Positions 1-12,943 of a stretch of DNA of 64,000 nucleotides are shown here, in pieces; position 1 is the stretch's first letter; every line of letters begins with the position of its first letter. The stretch comes from Deuterostichococcus epilithicus (lineage: Eukaryota > Chlorophyta > Trebouxiophyceae > Prasiolales > Stichococcaceae), in contig JAVTLE010000017.1 of assembly GCA_033439295.1 (NCBI GenBank), forward strand, positions 1-64,000, given 5' to 3'. The notes beneath the pieces were generated by a model, which saw only the letters and a program-made list of their open reading frames with translations, searched no databases and was not told the origin of the DNA. The position numbers and the translations under genes were made by a program.

Positions 1-363
1 AGCCCCNCNTCCTCCCTTCCCCTCCCCTNCCCCCCTCTACAATCCGAGCTCTCTCCAAGCTGAGGAGTGGCACAATGGTCTCAGATGATGAGGTGAGGGC
101 AATGCCTTCCACCCACCACCCCCATGTGTTTGGGTGCAAGCCATGCACATGCAAAGCCCCCAAGCAAGGCCTCAAGTGTGTGGGTGCTTCATTGCATAGG
201 GAGACAAGGAGGCACTACCCCTTTTCTTTGACCCAATCACAAGCGTGGGCTTCACGAGCAAGCAATGGAGGGTGATGTTTGGGGATCTATGTGAGAAGAT
301 ATGTGGCAAGAGGATGGCTCCCAACCTTGCAAGGTGGGCTCTCAATGTAGGGGTGCAAATCCC

Positions 364-402
364 CATGCAATGCAATGCAATGCAATGCAATGCAATGCAA
401 TG
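364..402. repeat. Pentanucleotide microsatellite (CAATG)n
   Basis: About seven to eight perfect copies of a five-base unit (ATGCA/CAATG) stand in a row inside the recombinase-element block. The count is read directly from the sequence. Confidence 0.9.
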
Positions 403-495
403 TGTTGATGACACCCCACGCATGCCCACCAAGCTCTTCATAGGTAGAGGCTCACCTTCTTTTCGTTTGTGTGGTGAAGGCACATCACCATTGGT

Positions 496-762
496 GTGGT
501 GCATGGGGCAATTCGCCCAATTGAGGGAGCACCCACCAAGGATCAGCTTGCCACGGCCATGGGGCATGCCCCCTCCACGGCCACGAAGCATTATGATCGG
601 ACCAAGCCCCAACGGGATGCCCAAAGGGCCGTGGATGGCATGAAAGCATTGAGGGGTGCCATGAGAGGCAATGTGGCGGGAGTTGGTGTGGGTGGAGAGG
701 AGGTGGAGGGGGGTGGTGAGGATGTGGAGCATGACATCGAGATCGACCTTGATAGTGACTGA
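496..762 (+). pseudogene. C-terminal part of a tyrosine recombinase
   Basis: The 88-residue frame contains QLATAMGHAPST followed by ATKHYDRT. This is the pattern of the last conserved box of tyrosine recombinases: a GH pair, then about nine residues later the HY with the catalytic tyrosine. An acidic tail rich in E, D and G follows (about residues 63-88). The family cuts and rejoins DNA through a covalent tyrosine link. Upstream catalytic boxes are not recognisable as one frame, so this is annotated as a fossil fragment of the surrounding element, not as a host gene. Confidence 0.5.
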
Positions 763-1167
763 TGGTGGGACACCAGGTGTGCCTCAGCCCATTGGCAAGC
801 CACCACATGTGGGGTTCTAGGGTGGTGAGCCACCCTCCACCAAGAAATTTGTGTGTCACGGACCCCCTTGCCTTCGGCGGCCGACAGCTCAAAATGCAGA
901 GCACTTGTGGTTCAAAGCTCAGGCCGTGGCTGCCTGCGCCATGTCACGACGAGCATCTGGAGCTAATCAGATCTGGATTCCGCCCATGGAATCGGGAGCT
1001 ATGATTTTCTGACTCGAAGTAGCCATGTGTGCCTATATATTACCAATATAAAAATGAAATCATGCACTGTAGCGACCAGGAACACCATGTAACGGCCTCC
1101 CGCGTGGCTGACGGCCATGTCACGTGGCCCCCACATGGTGGCGAACCTCCCGTGCGTGGCTGGGTCA

Positions 1168-1187
1168 AGGGTTTAGGGTTTAGGGGG
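1168..1187 (+). repeat. Interstitial telomere-type repeat (TTTAGGG)
   Basis: Two full TTTAGGG units plus flanking partial units. TTTAGGG is the telomere repeat of plants and many green algae. It lies inside the repeat-like block, far from any visible chromosome end. Confidence 0.7.
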
Positions 1188-2403
1188 TGGTCGATTGAGG
1201 TTGGCACCCCTTGGGCCCCTTGGACTTTGAGATGAGGTTGCTGTGCGCAAACGGGGTGTATTCGGAAGGAGAACTTGGCCAGGCGCCTAGCTGAGGCCTC
1301 TGCGGTGCCGCTGCCGGTCGCCACGTCCAGATCCGAGGTCAGACGCTCGAGTTATGGCCATTCCCGTGCCATGGGGAAGCCCAACATGTGTCCGCCCATT
1401 GAGCCGCCGGCCCGACTCCCGACCATGCCTCCGACCCCCCAAATGCACGCACCACACCAGCCGTGCGTTGCGTGTCCCCTCCCACGCTCTGCTCCATTAA
1501 AACTCACTTTTCAAGAGCCACGGCCGCATTGTGTGGCATTGAGGTGGGCTTTCGGTTCACGTGGCACACAAGGGGAAGATCTGACGTGCACCTACGCCGT
1601 GCGGGCGGCGGCGTGCCGGACGACCTCAAGGTGGGCCTCTCATGCACACAGGAGACGTTTGACAAAGCTCCCGCGCCATGCGTGCCGGTTTGAGGTACTT
1701 GGCTCCCGGGATGTGTTACGATCGTGGGGGGGTAAGTCGCGCAAGCTGGCGCGTGGGCGACGAGACCTGTCGCGTGGCCTTTCCAACGCATAGAAACTGT
1801 GTTTGATGGTGGTCAGACCGCCCCACGGCGCGTGGCGCGGCCCACGATGGGGTGGAGACGTGTGCATGCATGTTGGGGAGTTGGCTTGAGTGCGCCGCAC
1901 GAGGTGGGGGGCCCAACCATGTGCTTGCCACACCTTTGGGTGCATGCATGGCCCCCCACCCCTCCCGTGCGCGCGCCGTGTGTTGCACGCCGTGTGCCAT
2001 CACACCCCCGGCACCTCAATACTTAAGCCCTTTTATGTACCCAGAAACACTCGATTTCCTGGAAAATCCGGCGGGGGAGTGCCCCCCCTTTGGTGCCCTT
2101 GCATGCGCCCACGGCGGTGGCAAGGCCGGCCCTCTTACACACGGCATGCCCACGACCTACTGAGGTGCCACGAGGGTGGCGGCGCCCTAGGTGGGGCCAC
2201 AACGCCTCCCACCTCACTACTTCGATGAGGGGGCCAATAGCACAACCACCACACCCTCTTGCAAGTGCCACCATGGCAAGGGGTGGGGCGCGACACCACG
2301 AGCGCCACTCCAGACGTGTACCCTGAGTGTGCACCTTCGTTTTGCCACCCCACCCCCCGCCATCCACGCTCTACAAGCCGAGCTATGAGGCGCACAATGG
2401 GCA

Positions 2404-2814
2404 AGTGCTCTTCATGCACCCACCCTAAAGATCCGGGTAGTCGCTCATCTTTGGAGCAGCTTGTGAGACAGCGTGCGTTGGCTTGGCTGACGAGATGCTC
2501 AGCAGCAGCAACGTTGACAGGCAAGGAGGTGCATTACCAAGAGACAAGGCACCCTCATTGGTTCGCGCCTGCGGATGGCTACCAAGCAGTCAAGCTTCGA
2601 CCGGATATTCCTAAAATGCTGTGTTGGTCTGCAAATGGTGGTTGCGAGTACAGCGTGACCAGTAGCAACAGCCACGCAAAACCGGGCAGGTCCGCCGCTT
2701 CCCAATGTTGTCGAACGCCGCTGAGTTGCGAGCTGTGATCTTTCACAACAATTCAATACAAGAGATAGGCCAACGGAACCTGTAGCAGAGTGCAACGCAC
2801 CACTGACAATGTGG
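2404..2814. other. Spacer between the mobile-element block and PARN
   Basis: No convincing exon is seen on either strand. It probably holds the 3' untranslated part of the PARN gene, which is read leftwards. Confidence 0.4.
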
Positions 2815-5800
2815 TCAGGAGTCGAGCCAAAGAACTGCCACTGCAAAAGTGCCGCATTCATGTCTATTGAACAGCACACGTGCGCTGCGCCGATGCCCCG
2901 GCTTCGGCAAACGCCGGCTGTGCCGCTGAGGCGTCAACCCTGCGATATTGACAACGCAAGACACATGTTGCAATTGAACACCAAGAGCGCGGCGGGATAC
3001 TCGAAGCACCAGGCGCGTGGCGTGTCCATCTTTCCAAAAGCAGACAACTTGCCTGCGCCGTTTGATTCGCGAGTGGCCGTCGCCGGCGGCGGCAAGCACG
3101 GCGACAGATCCTGGGCCCGGCGCCGCTGCAGCTGCAGCTACAGCGGCTTCAGTGCGCTGCTGCCTCGACCAGTCCTCATAGAGCACCACCTGCATATGAT
3201 CAACAAAGTCCACAATTCAGCGCTCGCAGGCGCGGCCTGCTGTGCAGTGCAGCCATGAGTTGCATGCCGAGGTGGCACGCGCACGGGATACCTGACCCTC
3301 ACACCTGGCGTCAGCCAGAATGTATGTCCTGAAGCAAAGAGCAATGCACGACTCACCCGTGGACCCCATGCCGCCAGACTGGACTGGACGCGGCAGACTG
3401 CCTCGCTGTCCAACACAGAGACCGCCGCGCTGGTGCCCTCCGCGTCCAGCACAGCCGAGTGAATGCGCCCCAGCCCTGCACGGGCAAGAGTGCTGGCATG
3501 AAAGGTGAATGATAGTGATCTACGTGATGGTACGTGCACATCATGTTCTGCAGCTTCAACCACCATCCGTGCGAAAGAGCGCGCCTCCTGCGACAGCCGG
3601 GACTGGGCAGCGGCATTTGCGGGGAAACCCTGGCGCACAGCAGCTACAGCTCGAGCCTCTGATTGAGGGACGAACTAGCATGAGTCCGGGTGGCAGCAGC
3701 AGCACCTGCTGAGGCAAACGCTGTGGCGATGTCTGGATGCCGGCTGCCGGGTGGCAGGCCGGAGACATGGAAGACGTGCCGCCGGTCCGGCAGCGGGTCC
3801 TCGCCAGCCAGCGCCGCATACGGGATGTCCGTCCTGCGCCGGCAGATTCGCACAGAGCAGGTGAGCCCCTGCGGAACCCTTCAGGGAGAGGACTCGCTGC
3901 TCTGATGTGCACCGATGCTTATGGCGCACAGTGAAGGCGGATTTCTCGACCTGGTGTCGGACCGCGGGCGGCGGTTCCCCGAGCGTGGAGCGCTGCGCCC
4001 GCCTGGTAAGGTGCTATGGTTACGAGAGCACCCGCTCAGCATGAGCTCTGCGAAGAGTGAGGCTCACCTGACCAGGTTGAGCTGGCCGAGGAAGTTGGCG
4101 GCCGCATCCAAGCTGGGCGGTCGCACCCCGCAGCCGGGCTCCGGCGCGTCAAAGCCAGCGCCGTCGCTGCGGCGCAGCTCCAGCAGCCGCAGCAGCGCCG
4201 CGAACGAGGCGCCCGTCATGAAGGCGTCGTAGCCCGCTTCGTGCGCAAAGCTGCCGGCGTCGTCGCCCTGAAAAGCAGCAGCTCAGAGCAAGGTCGGCTG
4301 CAGCGTCTCAATATGTAGGCTGCGCCGGCTGCTTCTCATCCAATCTGCAGGCATGAGCGTCGACGCGGCGTAAGATGCTGTGCCCAACATGGCGACAGCT
4401 GCCTACATGTACTTATGCGTATGCACAGGCTGCAGTGATTTGCTCTGCAGCCTGCGCCCGTGTGTGCTGGACGGCGTGCGATGCTCAGTGAGAGGCAGGG
4501 TGCGCTGACCTTCGACGATACAAGGCATCAAACTAGGCAGTCCACCGCTGGCTGAGCGTCCACACATGCACGACTCAAAGCCGGGGCTGGACACACGCCA
4601 GTCACCTCGTAGCGCACGAAGCCGGGCGCATGTTCAACGACCGGCAAAGCGTCCAGTGGCACACCCGCGCCGGCCATGCTGGGCGCCATCTGCCCCGGCG
4701 TCATGCGTGCCGCCACTGCCGTGCCGCTGCTGACGTCATACACCTCCCCAAGGGACGTCTGGCCCTGGTACACCTGCGCGCCGGCAGCCCCGGCTGGAAT
4801 CAGCTGATCCGGCAACTGAGACCAGGTCAACCACATGGTCTTGAAGCGTGATCACACTGGTGTCGCCAGGTCCCAGGAGCAGAGAAGTGCATGTCACAAC
4901 TGCGGCACGGACATGTGCGTCGATGCCAGTCCACTGCTGACTGAGCAACATCCCATGCTGCCATAACATCCAGCCGCATGCCGGCCAAAGCCACAGCCTT
5001 GACGCCCAGCAAAAGCGCAGCACCTCCGGCAGGTGCGTGGACAGCCGCTTGGTGTCGTAGATGCCGCCAGGGAACCAGGCGCCGGTGAGCGCCTTGTATT
5101 CCTCCCAGCTGGGCGGCAGCGGCCCCACAAACGCATACAGCGAGAAAGCCAGGTCCAGAGCCAGGTTGTGGCCGACCGCCGGCGCGCCGCAGCCCCGCAT
5201 CGCTTCCAGCACGGCCGTGAAGCCTGCGGGGGGTTAACAGGCGCATCTGCCTGGATTGAGCGGTTTCTTGATTGGTGTCACTCCGGCCTCCGAGCGCCAA
5301 ACAGGTGCCGCGCTGTTCTGTGTCCAGCTTGGCCGGGACACATCCTTGCAATTCATGTAGCAGCCGTGTGGTAGCATGCAGCGAAAGCAACATTGTTGTG
5401 TCCGGCCATCGCGAACATGCTGCCATAACATGGGCTGCCATGCGGATGAATATCCTGAATAGCAAGTTTGGGACATGTGCAAGGCTGTCAAAGCCGCTGA
5501 CAAGTGGCGCGCGACCTCATCGGGGCAACGCACACTCTTCCAGTAGCTCAACTGTGCACAGGCCACACTCCTCGTCCTTCGGCGCATCTGCACTGTGCGC
5601 ACTTTGCCAAAACCCTATTGCTGGTCCTGCCACTTCCCAGCAGCCGCCCATGCGACCCTGCAGCCGCAAGCAGACGACAGCTGCCCTTTACCTGCTGCCA
5701 TGTGGATCGCCTGCTCGCTGGAGGAGGCCTGCGCCGCCTCCCAGGCTGCTGCCTCCTCCGCAGAGACCCGCGTCAGCTGCAGTGCTGCCTGGCCGCCCTC

Positions 5801-7639
5801 GCCAGTGATCCTCTGCGAAGTGCACCAACGGTGTGTCAGCGCAGCAACGGTGCCTCCCAGGACAGTGCAATCACTGTGCAGCTGACGGCGCCTTCTGACG
5901 GCAGCCCAGCACGCTGCCAGCACTAAACATGTCACACGGTGCCCACCTCGACGATGAAGCCGGAGGCGGCAGAGTGGCCTCGGCCGTGCAGGTGCTGGTA
6001 CTGCAGCCGGCGCAGGTAGCCGTTGACGGCCGGCAGCAGCAGTGCGCGCTCCGAGCCCTGCAGCGGCGCACGCGCAGAGCTCGGGTGGTAGACACCAACT
6101 CGCGATTAACGCCGCAGCATGTTCAGCAATCTCAGACTGTCAACCAGCAGACACCGCCAGCACTGTCTCCTGGCAATGCCGGCTCCCTCGCCCGGCTCTG
6201 CAGCGCATTGGCAAGGCACCGCACCCTGTCAGGGGCGTGCAGCAGCGCCGCCTCCTGTCGAGCAGGCATGCACCTTGAGGCTGATATCATGGAGTGATGT
6301 GCACTGTGCGCGTGCCTGCAGCCACTCGGTGACGCTGGCCGCCAGCCTCTCTGTGAAGGCGCGATCGTCGGGTTTCGTGAGCGGGATTTCTCGCCGCCCC
6401 CGGTTGAGGCCGGCGTCCGCGCCGCCGCGCTCCCGCTGCAGGGCCGCCAGCCGTGCATCGCGCGTCGCTGCTGGCAGGTACCGCACGCCCTCGTGCACCT
6501 GCGACGTTTGCAGTGTCGCGCTCGCCCCCAGAGCACCCTGTGGCTGATTGCAGCGGAGATGCTGTGCAGCGCTGCAATGCAGTGACCTGGGGTCCGCTCA
6601 TGCACACGCCCAAGCAGACGAGTGACGAGGCAGGGGACCGGCAGCAGAGCAACAACCCTGACGCCCGCAGAGCAAGTCTGAGCACGGAGTCACACTCCAG
6701 AGGGCTGGGGTTGCATTACAGTCGAGCTCAGCAGGCGCACCCATTTGTTGAAATCGAAGCCCTGTCCTGCCAGAAACTCCATGCTACCGGCCTGCGCGGG
6801 TGCATATGCAAGAATGTGGAGCGCAGGGCGCTGCCTGCGAGCTGCCGACTGCCCTGCGGCATAAGCACACCAATGACAACAGTCCGTCCGCGCGTATCCT
6901 CGGAGACCACTGGATGCTATGCCAAGTCGAACTCTGAAGCTGAGTGCACGATGATTCTGGAGCAGCGTGCCATGGCAGAAACTGGTGTGACGTATTTGCT
7001 GACCTGCGACAGGAAACGGGGGTCGAAGCCATCGGAGGGGCGTGGGAACACGTAAAAGTTGAAGGTGCGGGCGACGTAGCGGTCGGCCTCCCACCGAAAT
7101 GCCGACAGCCCGAACTGTGTGATCTGGAAGTTTGAAGCAGACTCCACCATCTGTGTGCACAGAGGTAACAGCTGGTTGGCAGGCTGCGGGCTCAGCAAGA
7201 ATACATGTGCACGTCGTGGGCAGAAGCACCGAGCGTCACAGGCATATTTTGCCACTTCTGAGCTTGTTGAAGATGGGGTGTCGAGGCTCTCTCTGCTCTC
7301 TTGGCAGCGTGGGCATCATTGTTTAGTGCCGCCGGCCAGAAGGGAAGTGTTTCGCTTGCGCACCTGGGCGTAGCGGTCGTGGATGTCTTCGTAGAAGCTT
7401 GAGCGCGATTCCCGCACGTGCAAGCCCGTCATCTCCAGGTCGAAGGCGTAATAGTGGCACCCATCCAGCGCCGCCTTGACGGCGGGAAGCACCTCCTCAA
7501 AGTTGTTCTTGGTGACCTGGGCCGCAGCTGCATGTGTTTTGGATCTGCGCTGCGGGCTCAGCGGGCTATGGCAAACGATTATGATGCTAAAGCCTTTGTG
7601 CGGCTGAAGATGAGCGGGCGCTGCTGCTGTGGCCAGCAT
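2815..7639 (-). CDS. PARN: Poly(A)-specific ribonuclease PARN (DEDDh deadenylase), multi-exon
   Basis: This enzyme shortens poly(A) tails from the 3' end; in plants it acts on mitochondrial transcripts. Exons read leftwards. The first (7639-about 7360) carries VTKNNFEEVLPAVK and FDLEMTGL with the first two acidic catalytic residues. Exons near 7.25-6.92 kb and 6.5-6.2 kb follow. An exon at 5.21-5.02 kb carries GHNLALDLAF and YDTKRLSTHLPEV (third acid). One at 4.82-4.6 kb follows, then one at 4.27-4.05 kb with AHEAGYDAFMTG (fourth acid and the histidine of the DEDDh type). Exons at 3.85-3.35 kb match the RRM-like domain (HVFHVSGLPPGSR, LGRIHSAVLDAEGTSA). The tail is basic (IKRRRQ). All catalytic residues looked for are present. 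The 41 residues before VTKNN are basic and alanine-rich and could be a mitochondrial presequence; an acceptor-like CAG just before VTKNN leaves the first exon open. The last exon and the stop at 2815 are the least certain parts. Confidence 0.85.
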
Positions 7640-8574
7640 GTCACCGCGCTGCCGCTGCCGCTGCGCATACCCTCACACAGGCCCGCGATGGGGGGAACGG
7701 CAACTGCACCTCCATCGTGGATGCCTGGCCTGCCCTCGGATGCTGGTTGCAGCCGCGACTGTAGGAGAAATGCTCGTGAGGCAGCGGCGACCCGGCAGCG
7801 GCAAACCGCCGCCTCGGGGGCGGCTGGACGGTGACCGGCGCTGCGTGCCGCCAACGCTGGCGCTGGTGACTGGCAACGATGCCGCAGTGGGAATAAGCCC
7901 TTCTGCCGGTGCAGAGCAAGCCCAGCGAACGCGATAGCCGGGCTGTGGACCAGCACATCTGCTGTTCCGAGACGGTAAGCACGGAGCTTGACGCTCCGCA
8001 GTCACTCCACCCAGAAACTGCAGTCTGCAGACGGAAACGTCGATGTCTGACCCAATCCCAGGACCCAGCAGGTCCTCGCTGCAAATGCAAACGAGGCAGC
8101 GTATTGCGGAGGGGGTAGATCCCACGTGGATGCATGCGCTTTTAACCGAGGTGCAGGCGCGCTGGGTCCAGTACTCCAGCGCCGCTCGTCTTCAAATATC
8201 GAGCTAGCAAAGATTCGAAGCATTTGCACTGTGTCGGACCGGCTGACGTGCGCGGCTGGCGTCCTAAAGGATTGCTGCTGCTCCAGTGTCACACCTTCGT
8301 GCCGTGTGCACGTCTCGAAACAAGCGCCGAGACATCATTTCAAGCGGATCCGCATCATATCTGGTACTCGGGCCGCACCATGATCACGGTTTCGGCCGGT
8401 CTCGCATGCATGTGTCTTGTCCCCGCAAAAGCACGGCGCGCAGCAGGCTGCAAGTCCTGGGGGCAGCAGGGCAGCGTTCGTAGCAGACCTGAAATACTTC
8501 ACCCACCTACGCACCGCCGGTGCGACGCAGCCAGCGGCAGCGGCTGCCGTGCAGCCTGCCGCCGGCAGGGCGGT
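7640..8574. promoter_or_regulatory. Divergent promoter region between PARN (-) and sugar transporter (+)
   Basis: About 0.9 kb with no family-recognisable exon. The two genes are read away from it, so both promoters should lie here. The transporter frame stays open upstream as far as 8224, so its 5' part could also be coding, for example a transit peptide. No clear TATA box was found. Confidence 0.4.
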
Positions 8575-11500
8575 ATGAAGCAGGCTCCACACATGCGCCG
8601 CGGCGCACTGCCTGGCTGCCGAGCTACGGAAATCGAGCAGCAGGAGACCGAACAGGTGAGACCGCCTGTGCAGCCTCACGCATAACCCAAGCGTGCAACG
8701 TCTATGGCATGAGCACAACACAAAGTGCCACTGGACGCATGTGGCTTGCTGCAGCAGCTGGGTATGCGTCGTGCACCCAGCTGCCCGACCTGCAATGGAT
8801 CGTTATCACTACGAACGAAGACAGTTTCCTGCTGCTCGCAGACGAAACAGGAGCCGGAACAGCCGGTGGACTGGACCATTACAGTGCCGGCATTCCTCTT
8901 TCCAGCGCTTGGCGGCGGCCTGTTTGGCTACGACATTGGTGCCACGTCTGGCGCGCTGCTATCGCTGTCTTCTTCAGATGTTTCCGGCACAGACTGGTGA
9001 GCTTGCTGCCTACTACCATCGCTCCTGGCACGCTGCGTGGCAATGTCCGCAGCGCCGCGGCCCTTACTCGACTCGCTCACTGGGGCTTGAAGCGACATGA
9101 CTGCATCCAGCACAGGTGCGCCACTGCAGGCGAAGCCGACTGCGAAGTAGTGACAGGCTCTGGTGTTACTGAAAGCTTCGGCAGGCCTCCATTTAGCAGC
9201 TTGCACTGCCTCCCAACAAGCCCTTCTGGCGCACCTGCAGGTACAGCCTCAGCTCCTGGCAGAGCGGCGCAGTGGTGTCAGCCAGCCTGCTGGGCGCGCT
9301 GGCAGGTTCTGCCGGCGCCTTTGCATTTGGTGACGCTCTGGGGCGTCGCAAGGAGCTGCTGCTGGCTGCTGCGCTGTATGGTGAGCCTGCTGGCATCCCG
9401 AAATACCTCACAGGCTGCTTCAGCAAGGTGTAAGCCTGCCACATGGTGCTGTACGTAAGTGGGCCAAGCGCACTGCTTGGCGTCCTGAGTTTGGACTGTA
9501 TTGGAAAGAAGCGGGCTCCTGGCAGCGTGCAGACAGCAGCTTCCTGGTTCAGCACCCCTATTACTAGACCAGCTTGCAGGCGCACTGCTCCTTCCTCCAA
9601 GCATTCGCTGCACATTGCACGCCCACACACATGCTCGCGATCAAGACCAGGTGTTTGTGCTGCCTGCCCTGCAGGCAGCGCGGCTGCGGCCATGTGGGCG
9701 GCGCCCAACTACGAGGTTTTGCTGGCAGGCCGTGTTGCGTACGGCCTGGGCATCGGGTTCGCCATGCACGCTGCTCCCGCCTACATTGCCGAATGCGTGA
9801 GCAGCTGCCTGTCAACCATGTCCTCAGTCTTCGCACCTTGTGGCCTGCGGGACATGAGCGCACTACCAGCACTGCTGCTGCTGTGCTGTGCTAATCTGGC
9901 TGATGTCTTGTCTGTAGGAAATTATTCTAAGAAAAGGCGTGATGTTTTGACTCGGTTCTTGGTCTTTTCAAAGTCTAGCTGTCAAGAGTTTTGCAACAGC
10001 CTGGACGCCTCGCTCAGGATTACAAGCCAATTCCGTTCTTCAGCCACTGCAGATCGCAGATGACTGCTGCTGCACGCAGGTGCCGTCTAGCGTGCGGGGC
10101 CTGCTCATCAGCCTGAAGGAGGCGCTCATCTGCGTCGGTGTACTCGCCGGCTACTCGACCGGCTACCTGTTTGCCGAGCAGGTGCGCCATTTGACACGGC
10201 TGGTGTTGCATCGCCTCACACTGCGTGTCAGTTCGTGGATCAACCGGTCTGCCTGCACAACACTGTGTCTGCCACGCCGGCTTTGTCAAGTAGGCACTGA
10301 CAAGTGCCTCACTGGCATGCAACAGAGCGCCAGGTCGCATCTGACACGATCGCATGCTTGCAAACCCTAAGGGCAAATCTGCAATGCTGCAGGTCGGCGG
10401 ATGGCGCACAATGTTTGGCGCCGCGTGCTTCCCGGCCCTCGTCATGGGCGTCGGAGTGGTACGCCTGGGCCGTGTCACTGCTGAGCTTTGTCTGTTGGTG
10501 AAACTGCCCGAAAGGCGGAAGCGCGTCAGGGTGCCGAGGTGCTTCTTCGCTGCGGCTCGCAGATCCTCAACCAGCAGCCCTGCGACAGGAACCATCACCC
10601 AAGCTCCTGCTGTGCCCGCGCAGTTTTGGCTGATGGAGTCGCCGCGCTGGCTGCTGCTGTCGAGTGGTCGGCGCGACGCCGCGGTGGCGGCGCTCACCCG
10701 CGCCCGCGGCAGATACGGACGAGACGCCGCCGCCGTGGAGGCCGAGGTGGTCGGCATCGAGGACAGCCTGCGAGACGCCCAGGCGCAGGCCGGCGGTGAG
10801 CAACTCGCGGAACACGCACGGCTGGTTTTGCTTTCACTTGATCGGCTGCTCACAGGTGCAGCTGGTCCTCTGACCTGTGTCAGGTGACACATCTCAGATT
10901 CCGGCGCTGTCCATCGGCGCGCATAAACGACCGCACCGATGCGAAGCGAACTGTGCCACAGTCGGCCTAGTACCGGATTGTGTCCAATGTATGTGGTCTG
11001 CGCAGGCATCGGCGCGCTGTTCAGCGGGCGCAACCTGCGCCCGCTACTCATCGGCTCCTCGCTGATGCTGTTCCAGCAAATCACTGGGCAGCCCAGTGTG
11101 CTCTACTACGCCACTAAGATCTTCCAGGCGCGCTTGATCCTCGGCCTGCTTGCGCAGAGACTCTGGAGTACCTCTCAGTGGTAGCCTGATGCCGCAGTCC
11201 CCAGATTCAGGTACCCGACGTCTTCAGCGGCGGTCAACACGCGCTGTCTTGAATACTAGACCAGCAGCACGCATTGCAGCCGTTGCAGAGGGTACCCGCT
11301 TGTGCTCAGCTGTGACTGCACAGCGCCAAAACAGCTCCTGACGTGCATCGCAGGACGCGGGCTTTGCAGGCGGCAAAGATGCTGCGGGCGTATCGGTGCT
11401 GCTGGGCGTCTTCAAGCTCTTGATGACGGGTGCGCTCCCACTGGCACGAATGGCTGCACGCATTTGACATTGGCAGCTGGAGGCTGTACATGCCTCCAAT

Positions 11501-12614
11501 TTCGAAGGCAAAGCTTTAGCTTGCTACGTGGTGCCATGGAAGGCCGGCACATGACAATGATGGCGACTGGGCATGAAGCACAGTGATGACTGTGCCATCG
11601 CATTGCGTGTGTCTCCGGATAATTCTCTTTGTGTCATGAGCCGCATCGACTTCCTGCGCATCTTCCAGGCGTCACTGTCTTCACGGTGGAAAAGGCGGGG
11701 CGGCGGCCGCTGCTCCTGGGCGGGGTGGGGGCCATGACCGCAGCACTCGCGGGGCTTGCGGTGCAGCAGAGCAGCGGCCTGTCGCCCACAGTGGCAGCTG
11801 CGGCCCTGCTGCTATATGTCGGCGCCTACCAGGTCAACATGGATTCTGAAAGTCCGCAACTGTACTCCGTTTGCTCACAAAACCGCATCTGCAGACACCT
11901 TGTAGCGCCACGCTGCGCTGCGTGGTCAGTCATTTGTTCACTACCTTCGATAAGGATACTTAGTACAGTACTTGTGCAACCCTGCAGATCAGCTTTGGAC
12001 CCATCAGCTGGTGCGCCATGCATGCTGTGGCAGCATGTGTCTCGTCACCGCAGCCCATGGAGCGACACCACGCTTGCACCAATCAAGATTTCATTTCTTG
12101 GTCCTGATGCCGTTTCTTTGGAATGTGGCAGTGTGCTTCTGCATGCAAATAACAGATTTGGTGCCTGCAGGCTCATCGTGGGCGAGGTGTTTCCGCTGGC
12201 GGTGCGCGGACAGGCCACCGCCGTCGCCACCCTCGTCAATTTTGGCTCCAACTTTGGGGTACGCAGGCGTTTTGCATGTCTATGATCACATACATGATGT
12301 GGTGCATGAGAATGGAGCTGGAAAATGTGCTGCTCACTGCTGCATGCATGACGACGGTCCTGAAACACCCAGAAGCGCAGCTCCACCCAAATTAGCTTGT
12401 TAATGCTGAGCCTGCTGCTTCTTGTGCCCATTCTCTGCAGGTCAGCCTGGTTCTGCCGGCGCTGCAGGATGGACTGGGCATGGGCGCCACGTACAGTCTG
12501 TTTGGCGCCATCAGTGTGGCTGCGCTGGCCACGATGTATTTCACCGTGCCGGAGACAAAGGGTAAGTCGCTAGAGCAGATTGAGAGGATGCTGGACCGGG
12601 GCGAGATGGAGTGA
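8575..12614 (+). CDS. MFS sugar transporter of the VGT / plastidic D-xylose-H+ symporter-like type
   Basis: A 12-helix sugar carrier of the major facilitator superfamily. Thirteen exons join in phase to 494 residues: 8575-8655, 8842-8996, 9241-9380, 9675-9796, 10080-10181, 10393-10458, 10624-10795, 11006-11127, 11354-11429, 11669-11832, 11988-12010, 12171-12258, 12441-12614. Family marks in order: GGGLFGYDIGATSGA (helix 1), FGDALGRRKE (the loop 2-3 GRR/K motif), GRVAYGLGIGFAMHAAP, WLMESPRWLL, LMLFQQITGQPSVLYY (sugar-binding helix 7), EKAGRRPLL, YQISFGPISW and the end motif VPETKGKSLEQIE. The closest remembered relatives are Arabidopsis VGT1 and At5g59250, both of this length class. Intron 8 begins with GC, not GT. 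The first exon lacks a clear transit peptide unless translation begins upstream (frame open from 8224), so plastid or vacuole location is undecided. Expression context: divergent from PARN. Confidence 0.92.
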
Positions 12615-12943
12615 GCTTCGATTCGGCGTTTCCGCACTGCGGCATAATGCAGCAGATGTCTCACTCTAAACTCTAATGTTGGGGATTGCGCAAATTAATT
12701 CTTGCTACATTTCATCACGTTCTCATCATAAGATTTCCCTTCAACGTACACATTACAAAGCAATGCCACTCAGATAGGCGTCCCGAATGTCCTGATGCCA
12801 CCTGCTCGCCCGCCGCACTACCTATCCAACCCAATAAAAGCCAAGCCGACAGCAACAATCTGACGGGAACCAAAACCTCAACAAATCAACCTAACTGATC
12901 TGAGATCTGTCCGATTGCCGCCTGCACACACCGCATGTCACCA
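12615..12943. other. Convergent 3' region (transporter and Cys-rich gene)
   Basis: AT-richer than its surroundings and without coding signal. AATAAA occurs at 12833-12838 on the + strand. A TGTAATAAA string near 13177, inside the last exon of the opposite gene, is another candidate 3' end signal, since TGTAA is the usual green-algal polyadenylation signal. The two transcripts may overlap at their ends. Confidence 0.4.

Larger units (their letters stand above)
1..2403. mobile_element. Remnant of a tyrosine-recombinase transposable element (Crypton or DIRS-like)
   Basis: This block differs from the rest of the window: it has no recognisable host exons and contains a short open frame with the end of a tyrosine recombinase (496-762). 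A similar stretch, CTCTACAAkCCGAGCT followed within a few bases by GAGG and CAATGG, occurs at 34-79 and again at 2366-2403. It may mark repeats at or near the two ends of one roughly 2.3 kb unit. Tyrosine recombinases occur in Crypton DNA transposons and in DIRS/Ngaro retroelements, and no reverse transcriptase is visible here to choose between them. The element looks broken and old. Three unknown bases fall in the first 30 positions. The limits are tentative. Confidence 0.42.

Noticed and set aside
172-2367. Several long open frames on both strands in the first 2.4 kb
   Set aside because: They overlap each other in many frames, lack family motifs apart from the recombinase end, and are expected by chance in GC-rich, low-stop sequence.
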